A DNA stretch of 64,000 nucleotides, from contig OX377201.1 in the NCBI GenBank assembly GCA_947396885.1, positions 68,112,983 through 68,176,982 on the forward strand, in the 5' to 3' direction. A model generated the notes under the pieces. The model made no database searches and was not told the origin of the DNA. It saw nothing but the letters and a program-made list of their open reading frames with translations. A program made the translations under genes and the position numbers. Source of the stretch: Heligmosomoides polygyrus polygyrus. Lineage: Eukaryota > Nematoda > Chromadorea > Rhabditida > Heligmosomidae. Within the stretch, counting starts at the first letter, position 1, and each line of letters starts with the position of its first letter. Below are positions 9,936 through 21,429 of the stretch, piece by piece.

Positions 9936-12900
9936 CAGTACCGCCGCTAAACATTCAACCAAACGACGTTTGCGACGCAATAACGCGTTTTTTGCGTCGC
10001 ATCATGATAACTTTGTCCAAAGTAAAGACTTTCTCACCAAAATTTACAGAGACGCTTAGCATCATCCTAGCTACCACTGGGCATGCGATCGTCATTCAAA
10101 AATATGTGGAAGCCTGAAAACCAGTGCCGCAATTAAGGGGGTCTTAATCACTGTGACCTGACCCCAAAACCGTCGCCGAGTCTCGCTTAATTATGTCCCC
10201 GGGCACAAGTGGTGCTGCCCAGTTCAATTTTAAAATTCCTAAACCTAATTAAATTCTATTTTTCTGCCATTGACGGTCTTCCCCTGGTTGCGACAATTCT
10301 TTTGGTACCAAATTTGGCAGGAAGATGCTCACTTTGAACTTCAACCGATTTCGTTTTTTCAACGGAAGAATTCTCAATCTAAAACCTGTGATTGTAGCTT
10401 GCCATCTACTCATGTTTAAAGAAAAAAAAACCACATAAAAATTTACGTGGCGAGTTAATTTTGGGAATTTGGGTGCTTCCTGCAGTTCATCAAACTGCAA
10501 GTGAACATTTGGTAAACAGCACTCTTAGGCTGCGAATATCTATCTCCTAAGCGATCGAGTTAGTCTAAAAATACGTTGACTTACGAGACACAATGTAGAG
10601 ATTTTAGTTATCAAATATCGAGAAGCCTGGTGATCAGGCGGCACAATTTCAACCTGTTAAGGTGACGACTTCCTTCAAAGGTGTAACTGCCTTTCGACAA
10701 CGTTTCATGCTGAGTCTTCGCAGAATGAAAGCTGGAAAGCCAGTATTATAATTGTGTAATTTTTGCCCAAAATTTTCAACCAGTTCGGATGCCAACATTT
10801 TGACGCAGCAGATCGAGCACTGATGTAGAGGCCCCCTCTGTCATAATTGCGCTGACTTGACATGGCCTACAGAGACATTGCACTCGGCTGCATGACCAAC
10901 GAGTCTCTCATTTCTCCCCGATTCTACTTTTCCACCATTATCGATCCATGCTGCCAAATCTTGATGAGTTTTTGGGTTTTCTGGATTAGGTAGATCACAC
11001 AGATTCCCTAATTCTTAAAATTGTGACCCCAGTCATAAGGATTCCCAAAAAATATTTTCGCGTCGAATTGCACTTTTCAAACAAATTGGACACTTTTTAT
11101 GTCAAATTGAACACTCTTCTAAGCTAGCCTAAGAATTTTGAAATCAAATTAAACGTCTTCAAAGTTGAAAAGAGCTTCTTAAGGGCTAAACCAAAGACTT
11201 TCCAAGATGGTAGGAACAATTTTTTGTCCGAGGAAAGTTTTGTATAACTTTATTGAAATCTTTTAGTCCAGCTGCTTCAATAAGTGCAATAATTTCATAA
11301 ATTTTTTTGAGAAAAATAATCTAAATTCTGTTTTGAAGTGCAACAAAGCAGCAATCACTTAGTGCGTCAAAGAGCAGATTGAACCACGCGTTTGGAAAGC
11401 TCGTCGCAAATTTTATTTGATTGATAGTGTCAGTGATGCTTACATGAAGCATCGAAGTGAGAATGTGTGTTTTCACAGTTTTCTTTGGTATATTTTTTAC
11501 ACGGGTAAAACTCTATACAAACGGCAATTTTGCTATCAAATGAATAAAAATCGCGACCTCTTGGATGGCGCAATTCCTTTTCTGGTTCTAAAAATAGCCT
11601 GGCTTAAAACCTGGCCCGGCCTGGCCTTAAAACTGGCTATGAACCATTATTTTTCCACAGAAAATGAGAGTTCTATAAAATTTCAAACAAAAAACCACAA
11701 CCTTTTGGAATGTGAATTAAAATTTGAAAGAAATTACACTAAAATTTTCCATGAACAAAAAATTATTCTGATCCTTTTGGAGAAATCTTAGTCTATTCTA
11801 GAAGAAGCTCATTTTAATTAGAATTTGATTTCAAAGTCTTAAGCTAGCTTGTAGAGTGTTCAATTTGATCTGAAAAGTTTCCCATTCCAACTCGTAATGA
11901 AGCTGTTTTACTACAAATATTTTTTAACAAAGAAATAAAATTGAGTTGATTGGGCTCAACAACAGCTGCTGAAATTTCTTTTATGTGACGCTTACACACT
12001 ATCCAACATATTCAAGCTATGATTTATGTAATCCGGAAAACCCGAAACTCATCAGGATTTGGCAGCATGGATCGATAATGGTGGAAAAATCGAATCGGGG
12101 GAGAAATGAGAGACTCGTTGGTCATTCAGCCGAGTGCAATGTCTCTGTAGGGCATGTTAGGTCAGCGCAATTATGACAGAAGGGGGCCTCTACATCAGTG
12201 CTCGATCTGCTGCGTCAAAATGTTGGCGTCCGAACTGGGCGAAAATTTTGAGCGAAAAATTACACAATTGTAATACTGGGCTTTCCAGCTTTCATTCTGC
12301 GAAGACTCAGCATGAAACGTTGTTAAAACGCAGTCACACTTTTGTAGGAAGTCGTCACTTTAATCGGTTGAAATTGTGCCGCCTGATCACCAGGCTTCTC
12401 GATACTTGATAACTAAAATCTCTACATTGTGTCTGGTAAGTCAACGTATTTTTAGACTAACTCGTTCGCTTAGGAGATAGATATTCGCAGCCGAAGAGTG
12501 CTGTTTACCAAATGTTCACTTGCAGTTTGATGAACTGCAGTAAGCACCCAAATTCCCAAAATCAACTCGCCACGTAAATTTTCTATGTTGTTTTCCTTCT
12601 TTAAACATGAGTAGATGGCAAGCTACAATCACAGGTTTTAGATTGAGAATTCTTCCGTTGAAAAAACGAAATCGGTTGAAGTTCAAAGTGAGCATCTTCC
12701 TGCCAAATTTGGTACCAAAAGAATTGTCGCAACCAGGGGAAGACCGTCAATGGCAGAAAAATAAAATTTAATTAGGTTTAAGAATTTTAAAATTCACCTG
12801 GGCAGCACCAATTGTGCCCTGGGGAGATAATTAAGCGAGACTCGGCGACGGTTTTGAGGTCAGGTCACAGTGATTAAGACCCCCTTAAATGCGGCACTGG

Positions 12901-13085
12901 TTTTCAGGCTTCCACATATTTTTGAATGACGATCGCATGCCCAGTGGTAGGTAGTATGATGCTAGGCGCCTCTGTAAATTTTGGTGACAAAGTCTTTACT
13001 TTGGAAAAAGTTATCATGATGCGACGCAAAAAACGCGATTTTGCGTCGCAAACGTCGTTTGGTTGAATGTTTAGCGGCGGTACTG
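9936..13085. mobile_element. Giant foldback DNA element, 3.15 kb, TA duplication
   Basis: The two ends are long inverted repeats. The left end reads CAGTACCGCCGCTAAACATT and the right end is its reverse complement (ending GCGGCGGTACTG), each bordered by TA (9934-9935 and 13086-13087). Arms match closely for about 1.06 kb (9936-11000 against 12020-13085), including AAATTTGGCAGGAAGATGCT-type text on both sides. Inner parts (11050-11890) form a second, more diverged inverted repeat, so nearly the whole element can fold on itself. No transposase is recognisable. The TA target and the CAGT start suggest mobilisation by a Tc1/mariner-type enzyme; that is an inference. Confidence 0.85.
11050..11890. 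repeat. Inner palindrome nested in the foldback element
   Basis: The left half (TCAAATTGAACACTCTTCTA, then AGCTAGCCTAAG) is matched on the other strand near 11880-11810 (TCAAATTGAACACTCTACAA, then GCTAGCTTAAG). The pairing continues through AATTTTTTGTCC-like text toward a centre near 11480. Similarity is lower than in the outer arms. The same sequence family recurs at 13105-13905 and, in one orientation, at 1160-1640. It is therefore probably an independent older palindromic element. Confidence 0.65.
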
Positions 13086-13104
13086 TATGTATCAAGCAGC
13101 ATAG

Positions 13105-13905
13105 CAAATATGTACCACTTTCACGTCAAATTGGACACTCGTCTAAACAAGGCTGAAGATTTTGAAACCAAACTGAATATCTTCAAAATCAAAACGACCT
13201 CATTCCACATTAAATTAGAAACTCTTCGCAAAGCTTAGAATAATCTTTTATTGAAAACAAATTTAAGTATAACTTCATCTACGTTTTAATTCACCCACTC
13301 ATAAGTGAACACATTGTTTAAAAATTTATAAAATTCTCAGCTTTGAACAAAAATGGTTTTAATAAGCTTGCTTTAAAGAGAGGAAAATGATAGTTTTTAG
13401 TGCCAAAAAAGATCGCGCCATGCCCTCGATCAAGACATCACGATTTTTATCCGAATGATAGCGAAATTTCTATTTGCCTTGTGCTTCACGCCTGTACACG
13501 ACACAATAGAAACAACAATGAAGAACACACATATCCTCAGTTTGATGCTCTCTGTTTCCGTTCAAATGGAAAAATACAAAATATCAACCAAATAAAAATT
13601 GATTTTTTTCGACGAGCATTTCCATTGCATGACACGTATTTAAAAAATGAACGAATTGATCGCTGCCTTGTTGCGTTTTAAATCAAGATTTAATTTGATA
13701 TGTTTTCCCAAAAAGCGAAAATTTTGTAAAATTATTGCGCTCAATCGGGCAGCTGAACTAAATAAATTTACAGCAGGTTGTATAAAGTTTTCCTTGAAGA
13801 AAAAATATTCTAAAAAAACATTCTCCCAAAGTCTGTAGTTTAACCTGTAGGAAGCTCTTTTTGATTTGGAAGACGTTCATATGGATTTCATAAGCATCAA
13901 TATAT
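13105..13905. mobile_element. Second palindromic element of the same family
   Basis: The left half starts TACCACTTTCACGTCAAATT. The right half, read on the minus strand from about 13900, gives AACGTCTTCCAAATCAAAAA, GAGCTTCC and AGTTCAGCTGCCCGATTGAG. The latter matches text in the left half of the inner palindrome at 11050-11480. It lies only 20 bases from the TA flank of the giant foldback element. No coding capacity is evident. Confidence 0.55.
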
Positions 13906-13973
13906 TAGAATGACAGATTATTGACCGTAGGAAGCTGTAAAAGCCAACTGTGAGGTGTAAAAGCCAACATATA

Positions 13974-15702
13974 TTAGGTCATCCTATAAGCGATGTCGTT
14001 TTTTGCGCACTACGGTTTTAGATCATTATTTGTGGGCACCTTTGTGTGTTCCGAAGGTGCACTAAAGCGATTCTGAGGTAAGTGAGACCTGCTCTTTTAG
14101 AATCTACCATTCGTTGAATTGTTAGCTTGTAAGTTCAGGTGAAATGGCTTGGCAAATCTCACGATCAGAGAAGCATGTTCGGCACTGCAGGCTGTTCGAA
14201 ATTCGGAAGGGTAGTGACGCAATGGCTGCTATCAAAAATATCTGCGAGCAATACCCAGATGTATTGGACGTTCGCAAATGCCAGCGATGGTTTTTCAAGT
14301 TTAAATCCGGTAATTTTGACCTCTCTGTCTCCTCTCAATCAGGAAGACCCGTAAAAATTATTTTTATTTAGTTATTTTTAATCATCATAAGGTAAAATCG
14401 ATAATAGAACTGGAAAAAGTACAGAATAGTTTTACTCGCAAGGTGTTCATTAGGTCTAAAGGATTTTCGCATCACAATATTCCCTGCAGCTCAATGCGAA
14501 ACACGGTGTTTGCCTTCCCTATCTCATAGGTGGGGAGGGTTTGACCTAATCACAGTCTACAAGGTTCTATATGGACATTATGGACATAATTCTAACATTT
14601 TCTTTAAACTGAGGGCATCTAGTGCCAGAAGAGACCTAGTGAAATTAGCCGTTCCTAGGGCTAAACGGAATGTGAGGATCCATGACTTCGTAAATAGAGC
14701 TGGCACTGAGTTCAAAAAACTACTAAGGTTAGGCACTGTTACAAGCAAACTCAGCGATTTCAAAAGAAAACTTGGCAGGCCAGATTTGTCCAAGGAGATT
14801 CATATCATGGTATATCTTACAACCTCTAAAATTTCTGTTTTTATACTAGAGCAGGTATCGTTATGCATGTTGTGTTGTGATGGGTGAATTGCTTTGTTGC
14901 TAAGTGTTTTCACACCGATATCCCGTGTATTAAACAAGAATAATAATAGTAACATTTGACAACGACATGATAACAGATGACAGAATAGAAGCTGATGACG
15001 GAACTGGAAGCGAATCTTTGTCAAGTAGTAGGGGAACTTTCGAGTACTCTCAACGAATCTAAATCAACCATACATTTTCATCTAAGCCAAATTGGCAAGG
15101 TATGCAGAGCAGGTGTTTGGGTACCGCACGATTTATTCGCCGAGAACCGTGCCAACCATTCACATCAGAAAGGCAACTCTCTGTGTTTGGTGAAATATCA
15201 GTGGAATTATCCACTTTTAAGTGCTTAAGTCTGGACAGACCGTTGACGCAGACCTTTACCGTCGAGTGAACCAAGCTTTACTGGAAAAGTATCCGGCGAT
15301 CGTCAACAGAAAGGGCGTAATTCTACATCACGACAATGGAAGACCGCACTGTGCAAAATGGACACAGGAAAAATTCAACGAATTAGGATGAGAGGTTCTG
15401 CCTCGTTCTTCGTATTCTCCTGATCTCGCGCCTTCGGATTACTAGTTATTCCGTTCTCTACAGCATTTTCTTCGTGGCAAGAAATTTGAAAGTTTGGAGG
15501 ATATTCAAAATGCCATCTCCACTTATTTTGCTCAAAAATGACAACAGTTTTATTGCTCAGGTATTGAAGATTTGCTCGTTAGATGGAGAAAGGTTGTTGA
15601 TAATGATGGTGATTACATTGTTGGCTGAAATGAAGTTCTGTCGAAAATTTGTTCAATTGAAGTCAAGATTGAAAAAACGACATTACTTATTGGACGACCT
15701 AG
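13974..15702 (+). mobile_element. mariner element A, interrupted by a CR1 fragment
   Basis: The left terminus TTAGGTCATCCTATAAGCGA and the right terminus, whose reverse complement is CTAGGTCGTCCAATAAGTAA, are matching inverted repeats next to TA. The transposase starts at 14144 (MAWQISRSEKHVRHCRLFEI). Its HTH (WFFKFKSGNFDLSV, QSGRP) is followed by a CR1 insertion at 14390-14950. After that come STIHFHLSQIGKV, NYPLLSA, YRRVNQALLEKYP, GVILHHDNGRPHCAKW (second Asp) and SYSPDLAPSDY, where the third catalytic Asp is intact, ending in a recognisable C-terminus. Several stops remain, so it is inactive. Confidence 0.87.
14390..14950 (+). mobile_element. 3' fragment of a CR1 LINE inside mariner A
   Basis: Reading frames give IIELEKVQNSFTRKVF, RWGGFDLITVYKVLYGHYGH, and RAKRNVRIHDFVNRAGTEF followed by KLLRLGTVTSKLSDFKRKLG. 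These are the C-terminal end of a CR1 ORF2, similar to the end of the 41007-43874 protein (LLEKVQNSFTRKLF, FFVCRAGAEYAKLSK). The fragment ends in AATAATAATA, a typical short 3' repeat, so it is a 5'-truncated insertion. Confidence 0.85.
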
Positions 15703-15889
15703 TAATCCGTACCTCTCTCATAGTGACAACAAAGGTGGAAATGGGCACGTACGAAGAAAAATGACAAGATCTTTTTCATTTGGAAATCAGTTGTACGGAG
15801 GTCGATTCTTTCGTAATAACAGTAATCGTCATGTACTGCAGCCAGCATATACACGCCGTGTTAAGAAACGACGGAATGAGGAAGATGTG
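15703..15889 (+). other. Spacer between two mariners, with an open frame
   Basis: The 187 bases between the mariner ends keep one plus-strand frame open, reading SNPYLSHSDNKGGNGHVRRK, MTRSFSFGNQLYGGRFFRNN and then a basic RRVKKRRNEEDV. I do not recognise it. It may be a chance frame or a remnant of older coding sequence that both mariners flanked. Confidence 0.25.
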
Positions 15890-16884
15890 TTAGGCTGGCT
15901 GAAAAGTCCTGAAACAAATTTTTAAAAACTTCAGAATTTTCTGAAAAAAAGCTCAAAAATCCAGAGTTGATGGGAATCGTGTAGAATGTTCCAGAAGCTT
16001 TCGCTGGAAGAAGGGCCTCGAACATGATTAGCCAACAACAGATTCGACTGGTTATCTTTTACGAATGGTCCAGCGCAAGCACAACGGTCTCCAATGTCAC
16101 CGATGCATTTGGAAAGGGGATCGTAAACCGCACCACAGAGCATCATTGCTCCACTCGCTTTGATTCAGGAGATATGAAGCTCGAAGACGGAGATCGCAGT
16201 GGACCTTCTGCTATCGATAAATATGGATTGCAGCTCGCTATCAAATCCAATCCAGAAGCAACTACGCGGGAACTGGCAAAAACTCTCGGCTGCACCCACT
16301 CCACCATCGAGCTGCATCTCCACGACTTCGGCTATCGGAAAGTTTACAAGATGATCCCTCATAGGCTGACCGAGGCACATAAGTGCTAATGAACATACCC
16401 AGTCACTCCTCGCGCAGCCGCATCGAAAGGAACTTCCTGAGGATCTAGGCTGGATACTCTATGATAACAGCGCAAGTCATGCCGTCTGGCTCCCGAGCGA
16501 CGCAGAAACACCAGTCCCAGCCGAAGCCAGACCCACACCAACGCAAACTTTTACTTTGCGTTTGGTAGGATTGGAAGGGTCAATCTACCACGAGCTGCTG
16601 GCTACTGGCAAGATGGTCACCGCTTCCATATATCTTGATCAGCTTCAGAAATTAGTCGATGCAATGGGAGAAAAGAGGCGAAAAGGATCAAGTGTCCACC
16701 TGTTGCACGACAACCTGTAGGAAAATAGCCGAACTTGGCTGATATCCGGTACCCATCCTACGCCGGATGCCGGATACATCGCTCTATGGTGAATATATTG
16801 TTGATTCCTAGTTTCTATTTAAAAAAAAACTATGGTTGAATTAAAAAAAAGATTTCTTGTTTCAAGATATTTCTGCCAGCCTAA
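15890..16884 (+). mobile_element. mariner element B
   Basis: The left terminus TTAGGCTGGCTGAAAAGTCC and the right terminus GCCAGCCTAA followed by TA form inverted repeats (GAAACAAG is also shared inside them). The transposase begins at 16024 (MISQQQIRLVIFYEWSSAST) with EDGDRSGPSAIDKYGLQLAI and STIELHLHDFGY as the two HTH parts. After a frameshift come WWDWKGSIYHELL, containing the first catalytic Asp, and VHLLHDN with the second. The third Asp and the C-terminus are missing, so about 200 bases of the coding region are deleted. Confidence 0.88.
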
Positions 16885-18067
16885 TATTTGGCGCCTTCAC
16901 CTTCCTGATGACAAGAATGATATAAATGCCAACGAAGTCAATAGCATTGATCATTGTCGGGCGACTTCACAAAAAATAAACGAAACTTATCAATATGATC
17001 ATTTGCCGTGAACCAGACGATACGCTAGCCGGCAGCCAACTGCTGCTTTTTAAATTTATTCTGTAGGATTCGAAATGCTAAAAATAAGAATAACCAAACA
17101 TTATTTTAAAACAAGGAATGAAAAAACATGAAAGCCATAAAAACGGCGAAATGCTTGAAAATAGTAAAAAAACAATTTGGAAATCATCTCGATGTTTGAG
17201 ACCGACCGAGGTCTTTCAGATTTTTCGATTTTCGGAAAAAATTATATGTACTGCTGGGTGAGAATTCAGCGTTTTCTCATTCTTGTTAGTTATTTATATA
17301 ACTAAATCGCTGATTCAGAGTTACTGAAGATCTTAGCGAGGAATGAAACATGATGCACGACCAGGAAAGTGGCGGGACCAAGATCAGCGTGACATCAGAA
17401 TTCACCTTCAACATAATATCTGTAGATACAGTGCGCGTGCAAAGCGTAAGAAATTATAAAAATAGTTACTCAAAGCACTATAATAATACACCGCGAAGCG
17501 AATGGAACGAACATTGAGCAAATGCAATGGCATTATCCAGAAAAGACACAAAAGACATTCTTCGAAGAAATTCTATAAAAATTCTATATAAACAAGCCCT
17601 CAAACGAATTTAAAAATTCTGAACGAGATGAAGCATTTGGAAGCAACCGCGTCGCCCGAAAAATGTAATATTAACTGTTCTCTTCGCGAAACAATGCGTC
17701 CCTACACGTACGGACTAAGAGAACTCGAAATGCTCTAAAAGATTTGCTTGTTGGTTCCTGCGCCTAATCTAATGAAAGTGATCATTACCACTCGTTGATG
17801 TCCTCAAACGTCACCCTTCCGTTGGATCTCTGAATCTTTACCACTCCCACAACATCTCCGCAATTTTCAGTCCGACTAGGTGCTGTAAACATTTTCCAAG
17901 GACATTCTCTGAGAATTAGGCTGGAGTGGCAGGCGTGCCCCTTAAAAGCATATAAATTTGCCCAGAAATTCATCTTTGTGGAGAGAGTGATGCTGGAGCC
18001 TACCTTTTCCCCCTTACCTCTCTCCCCTCCCCTTCTGGTGAGCGCCTGGGGAAGTATACTCTGTCTG
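16885..18067. other. Intronic stretch, nothing recognised
   Basis: AT-rich bases between mariner B and a small hairpin, with no recognisable exon, transposase or repeat family. Confidence 0.4.
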
Positions 18068-18108
18068 TTTGGTTTTCGTGTAAGGGCCCGTGCGAAACGA
18101 AAACCAAA
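18068..18108. repeat. 12-bp perfect inverted repeat (hairpin)
   Basis: TTTGGTTTTCGT and ACGAAAACCAAA are perfect complements separated by 17 bases that include GGGCCC. There is no neighbouring gene to which it could be tied. Confidence 0.6.
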
Positions 18109-19602
18109 CTAACTCTTTGTTAATCTCTTACTTTTGTAATTAAAGTTGCTGGTCACAGCAATAATATATGGCTTTACTTTTTTATAAATTCCGTCCTCAC
18201 TCTGCTGGAAGAAGAACCTTGATACTCCTGAGGAGATCATATATAGGCGACTCATAGCTGATGGCATCCGATTAGAAGCAGAGGTCGGGTGGTGTCTCAC
18301 GGCCGTGCCGAAGGCACCACCTCTCTTAAGATGCCTTCGTTGAGCGGATAAGCAACTCTCCGTGCAACTGATGTCTGCCGAAATCGCCTAATTCAGTTTC
18401 CTATTGGTGGGAGAACAAATCGCATGAATTGCAGGCGCTCGCATTTAATCGCCGGGTTCGAAGCTGCAGCGGCACCTGGTTTTCATGTTTCAGCACACAT
18501 TTATAGTGAGCGAGTCTTCTCCTCTCTTCGATTGTCATAAGCCGAGCGGATTTCTCGGGAATCTAACGGCCTGTCCCCACGAGAACGGCGGTCGGAAGAG
18601 TGCTCGGCTATAGAGAAGCGCCAAGATCATGCTTCCTTCACAAAGGCGGAATAGCCTTGTTCGACAAATTCAGGTACTTCTGTTTTGATTTATGTGGGGG
18701 CCGAGACGCGCCTGGTGTTCCAGCATGAATTGCAAAGGAAACCTTCTCTATACTTTCAATTTCTAGAAGGATTCAGTATAAGCGAGTTTGAAACCGTTGT
18801 GGGATAAGAACCGTCGTTGCTGTTACATCCGTAAAGCGATGCCTTTTAACAATACTCCTCTAAGGAAATCCACGATTGAAAAGTTGAGCGCTTTCTGCAC
18901 ACTGACTCTCTCACAGAACCCAATCACAGTATCCCTTGCATACCGTCCATAGAAGTGCAGAAGTGCTGAACATGAACCCGTCATTTGTTTCAAACTTATT
19001 GAGAAACCCAAAAACCCGCACGCTTTATAGCCTTGATTCCCCTTGGTCCAAACGTAAAAATGGCTCATAAGGAAGGATTGAAGAGGGGGGGGTACTTTAT
19101 AAGTAATAGATGCAATGCGGAAGGACACAAAAAGCAGGGAAAAAAGGGAGGCAAAAAGGAAACTCGGCTTCTACGTACAACTAGAATAATCAAAGTTCAG
19201 TGAAGGAGTGAGCCCCAAGTTCCGCTTGGAACCGAAGCGCAACCTTTTCCCTGCCATCGTGCCTCCAAAAATAAAGGATGATCATCGGAATCGGACCATA
19301 GATCCTAAATGAAAACAGCCAGCAGCGAAAGGGTGGCAGTCCTCCTTGGCAGAACGCCGACATCCCGGCAGGGCTCGAGGAACTCTGCATAGGTGGCGTG
19401 CTCAGCTTCACGGCGGATTGCTACCTCCTCCGTCGTCGCGGGTGATCGCGCGGCTCGCGGCGATCCCACCGCTCATTCATGAGTGATGCGCAGCAATTCG
19501 CCGATGAGAGTGTGAATACTGGAGCGCGGCATCGCCCGCTGCCCGCTTCACCACGTGCTCGCGCGGAGGTGCGCTCCGCAGAGGACAGAACGCAAAACCG
19601 AC
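18109..19602. other. GC-richer intronic stretch, nothing recognised
   Basis: Upstream side of the 11-kb ATIC intron, next to exon 19603-19668. Several GC-rich patches carry frames on both strands, but none resembles a known protein. Confidence 0.4.
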
Positions 19603-19668
19603 CTTTTATGGGCATCTCCTCCTCGACGGCAAAGAGCTCGGCATCCGACTTCTGGTGGGGATTCGTGC
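19603..19668 (-). CDS. ATIC: ATIC exon: TNPHQ segment of transformylase domain
   Basis: The exon starts after ATTGCAG and encodes TNPHQKSDAELFAVEEEM then PIK, 21 full codons. It continues the LRYG-(M/T)NPHQ motif of AICAR transformylase across the 59-base intron. It is 66 nt and ends with one base of a valine codon at donor GTCGGT, a weak context outside the invariant GT. The joined sequence reads into LNGAPGYIN of the next exon, 11 kb away. Confidence 0.92.
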
Positions 19669-19727
19669 CTGCAATTTGCATGAACTCGGATTTGGCCGGA
19701 GAGGCTGTCAAGCTCGGCCACCACTAC

Positions 19728-19843
19728 CGTATCTGAGCGGGATGCTGCGCTCGCCGTTGCCCGCAAACTGTCGCCGCATGTACCCGCTGATGGACTCGTC
19801 GTACGAGGCGGTGTGCTCGAACGCCTGCAACACAATCCTCACC
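19728..19843 (-). CDS. ATIC: ATIC exon: domain linker and start of transformylase domain
   Basis: After the acceptor CTGTCTCAG the frame reads VRIVLQAFEHTASYDESIS and ends IPLRYG. This matches ATIC around human residues 187-209, where the cyclohydrolase domain joins the AICAR transformylase domain. The Arg-Tyr of LRYG corresponds to substrate-binding Arg207/Tyr208 (family knowledge). The first base must join two bases from an upstream exon, but the nearest recognised exon ends in phase 0, so a small exon is missing in between. The donor GTAGTGG opens a 59-base intron. Confidence 0.92.
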
Positions 19844-19963
19844 CTGAGACAGCAACAATACAAAGCAAAAGAAAAGGCGGAAATACAAAGAAGTAAAGAA
19901 AGGCGTAATTTTTCAAAATTCTAAACTAAATGAACAAAACAATGTTACATGACATAAAATATA

Positions 19964-20987
19964 TTAGAATGGCAACTTCAGCAGTCTCTTTCGTGCACTA
20001 CCTATCTGTGACGCTGCGGTGCTGAAGGGACATCAAGTCTGGTGGTGGACCTTTATAAGCATCCACCTTGAGACAACTAGCCATAAGCACTGTTGGCAAA
20101 TCTTTGATGAAGACAACGTCTACGGAATGTTTCAAAAACAGGTCAAATTATTAGAGCGCGACTACGGTTTGGTAGGAACAACTCGAAACGTCTTCCCTAT
20201 GTAACTCCTCAAGAAGTGTTAAGAAAGGAAAGAGAGAAAAGCTCAACTTTGACTTCATTTGGCCTTTCATCTTTAATTCCGCGAAGAGAGAAATACTGTA
20301 GAACACCGCCTGTGCTCACAAGAAACACACTCACAAGAAACGTCTGTTAAGTTACCTCAGTGATTCTCGAGAAGGCCTGTATAATCTTGTAGTGCATCCA
20401 ACAAGGTCCCTTGGTGATGTACGTTTTTGCTACAAGCCACTGGGTGGTCCAAAGTGGCAAAAATTTGTCGTCTCCTAAACTCGTTTGGACCTGCAGCGGA
20501 TTCTAGAGAATGGAGGCCACCGAGTTATGCATAATTTGTGGTGGTGCTGTGAAGGTGTAATCCACTACAGCTTCTTGCAAGCTGGTCAGGCAGTCACAGC
20601 GGAGTCTTACTGTGATTTAGACCAAATGTATGAGGAGTTTCAAAAATTGTGGCCGGCCCCTCCTTCCCCACCATATTCTCCCTACCTTTCCCCCACTGAC
20701 TAGAACATCTTCCGAGCTGTTGATTCTCATTTACGTCAGAAACAATTCACTGATTTGGCCGATGTTGCCCTCCTCGATTTCTTTCATTCCTGTGATCTCA
20801 TTTTTAATGTAAAGGACAAGACTCATTATCTGTTCATTGACGAAAATGTATAGTTTCCGGTGGTTTTTTCTTCGATTAATAAGGTTGTGTGTTACTGAGT
20901 TATATCAGTTTGAAGTAAGTTTGAAGTATAGTTATATCAGTTTGAAGTAAACGGTCTGCTTCGGCGATTAATTTTGCGGCAGCCTAA
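19964..20987 (+). mobile_element. mariner element C
   Basis: The left end TTAGAATGGCAACTTCAGC and the right end GGCAGCCTAA followed by TA are imperfect inverted repeats. The transposase C-half is visible from 20521: MHNLWWCCEGVIHYSFLQAG (first Asp position damaged), YCDLDQMYEEFQKLW, then PPYSPYLSPTD with the last catalytic Asp, followed immediately by a stop. The N-terminal half is unrecognisable, and 20345-20475 is a segment shared with 40645-40775. A 19-bp direct repeat (GTTATATCAGTTTGAAGTA) lies in the 3' non-coding end. Confidence 0.75.
20345..20475 (+). repeat. Coding-like segment shared with 40645-40775 (copy 1)
   Basis: The sequence containing TACGTTTTTGCTACAAGCCA then CTGGGTGGTCC closely resembles CTTCGTTTTTGCTACGGGCC then ACTGGGTGGTGC at 40710. 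In one frame both give peptides of the pattern LY-LV-H-TR, RFCY-PLGG-K. I do not know the source. Here it lies inside mariner C, at 40645 next to the CR1 tail. Confidence 0.55.
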
Positions 20988-21133
20988 TAGTACTAATCAT
21001 AAGTAAATTCGCTAGATCGCGGACGTACTCGTTGCATGGTAAATCTGTAAAGAGTTACAGGTAGAAATTCCGCTGCTCGCCGAATTTGCGCCAGATTACG
21101 CAATTTGAAGAGGTTCAGTAATAAAAATTAATA

Positions 21134-21429
21134 AGGATAAAGGATAAAGGACGGCGTTACTCAATCCCTTCTGGGATGCGCCAGCGCATTCTACTTCTAC
21201 GGGATGTCGTGGAGGCGACATGAATGCGTATTTGGCCAGACAATGACTTGCGGTGGCCAGCCGATGAACAAGTCAGCGCTCTATCCTTCCCAGACAAGTC
21301 TGGTACCAATTCACCGACCCCGGAGGAATGGAAGGCTTGGTTGTCCTGGGCGGGAAATCCGAACCAGGAACCTGGTATCGGGTGCACGCGACAGTCGCGC
21401 CTCCTCCGACTGCGCTACACACGCCCTAA
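21134..21429 (-). mobile_element. tRNA-derived SINE, copy 2, with target-site duplication
   Basis: A full copy in reverse orientation. The head, read on the minus strand, is GGCGTGTGTAGCGCAGTCGG and the tail is made of TCCTTTA repeats. The duplication TAATAAAAATTAATA occurs at 21119-21133 and 21430-21444. The body contains CGACATGAATGCG-type text shared with the other copies. Confidence 0.9.

Noticed and set aside
14989..15013. CTGATGACGGAACTGGAAGCGAA as a third hammerhead core
   Set aside because: It lies within mariner A coding sequence, and neither stem II nor stem III can form.
19421..19835. Two arginine-rich minus-strand frames
   Set aside because: They run through ATIC exons and the 59-base intron without splicing, and the parts outside the exons match nothing.
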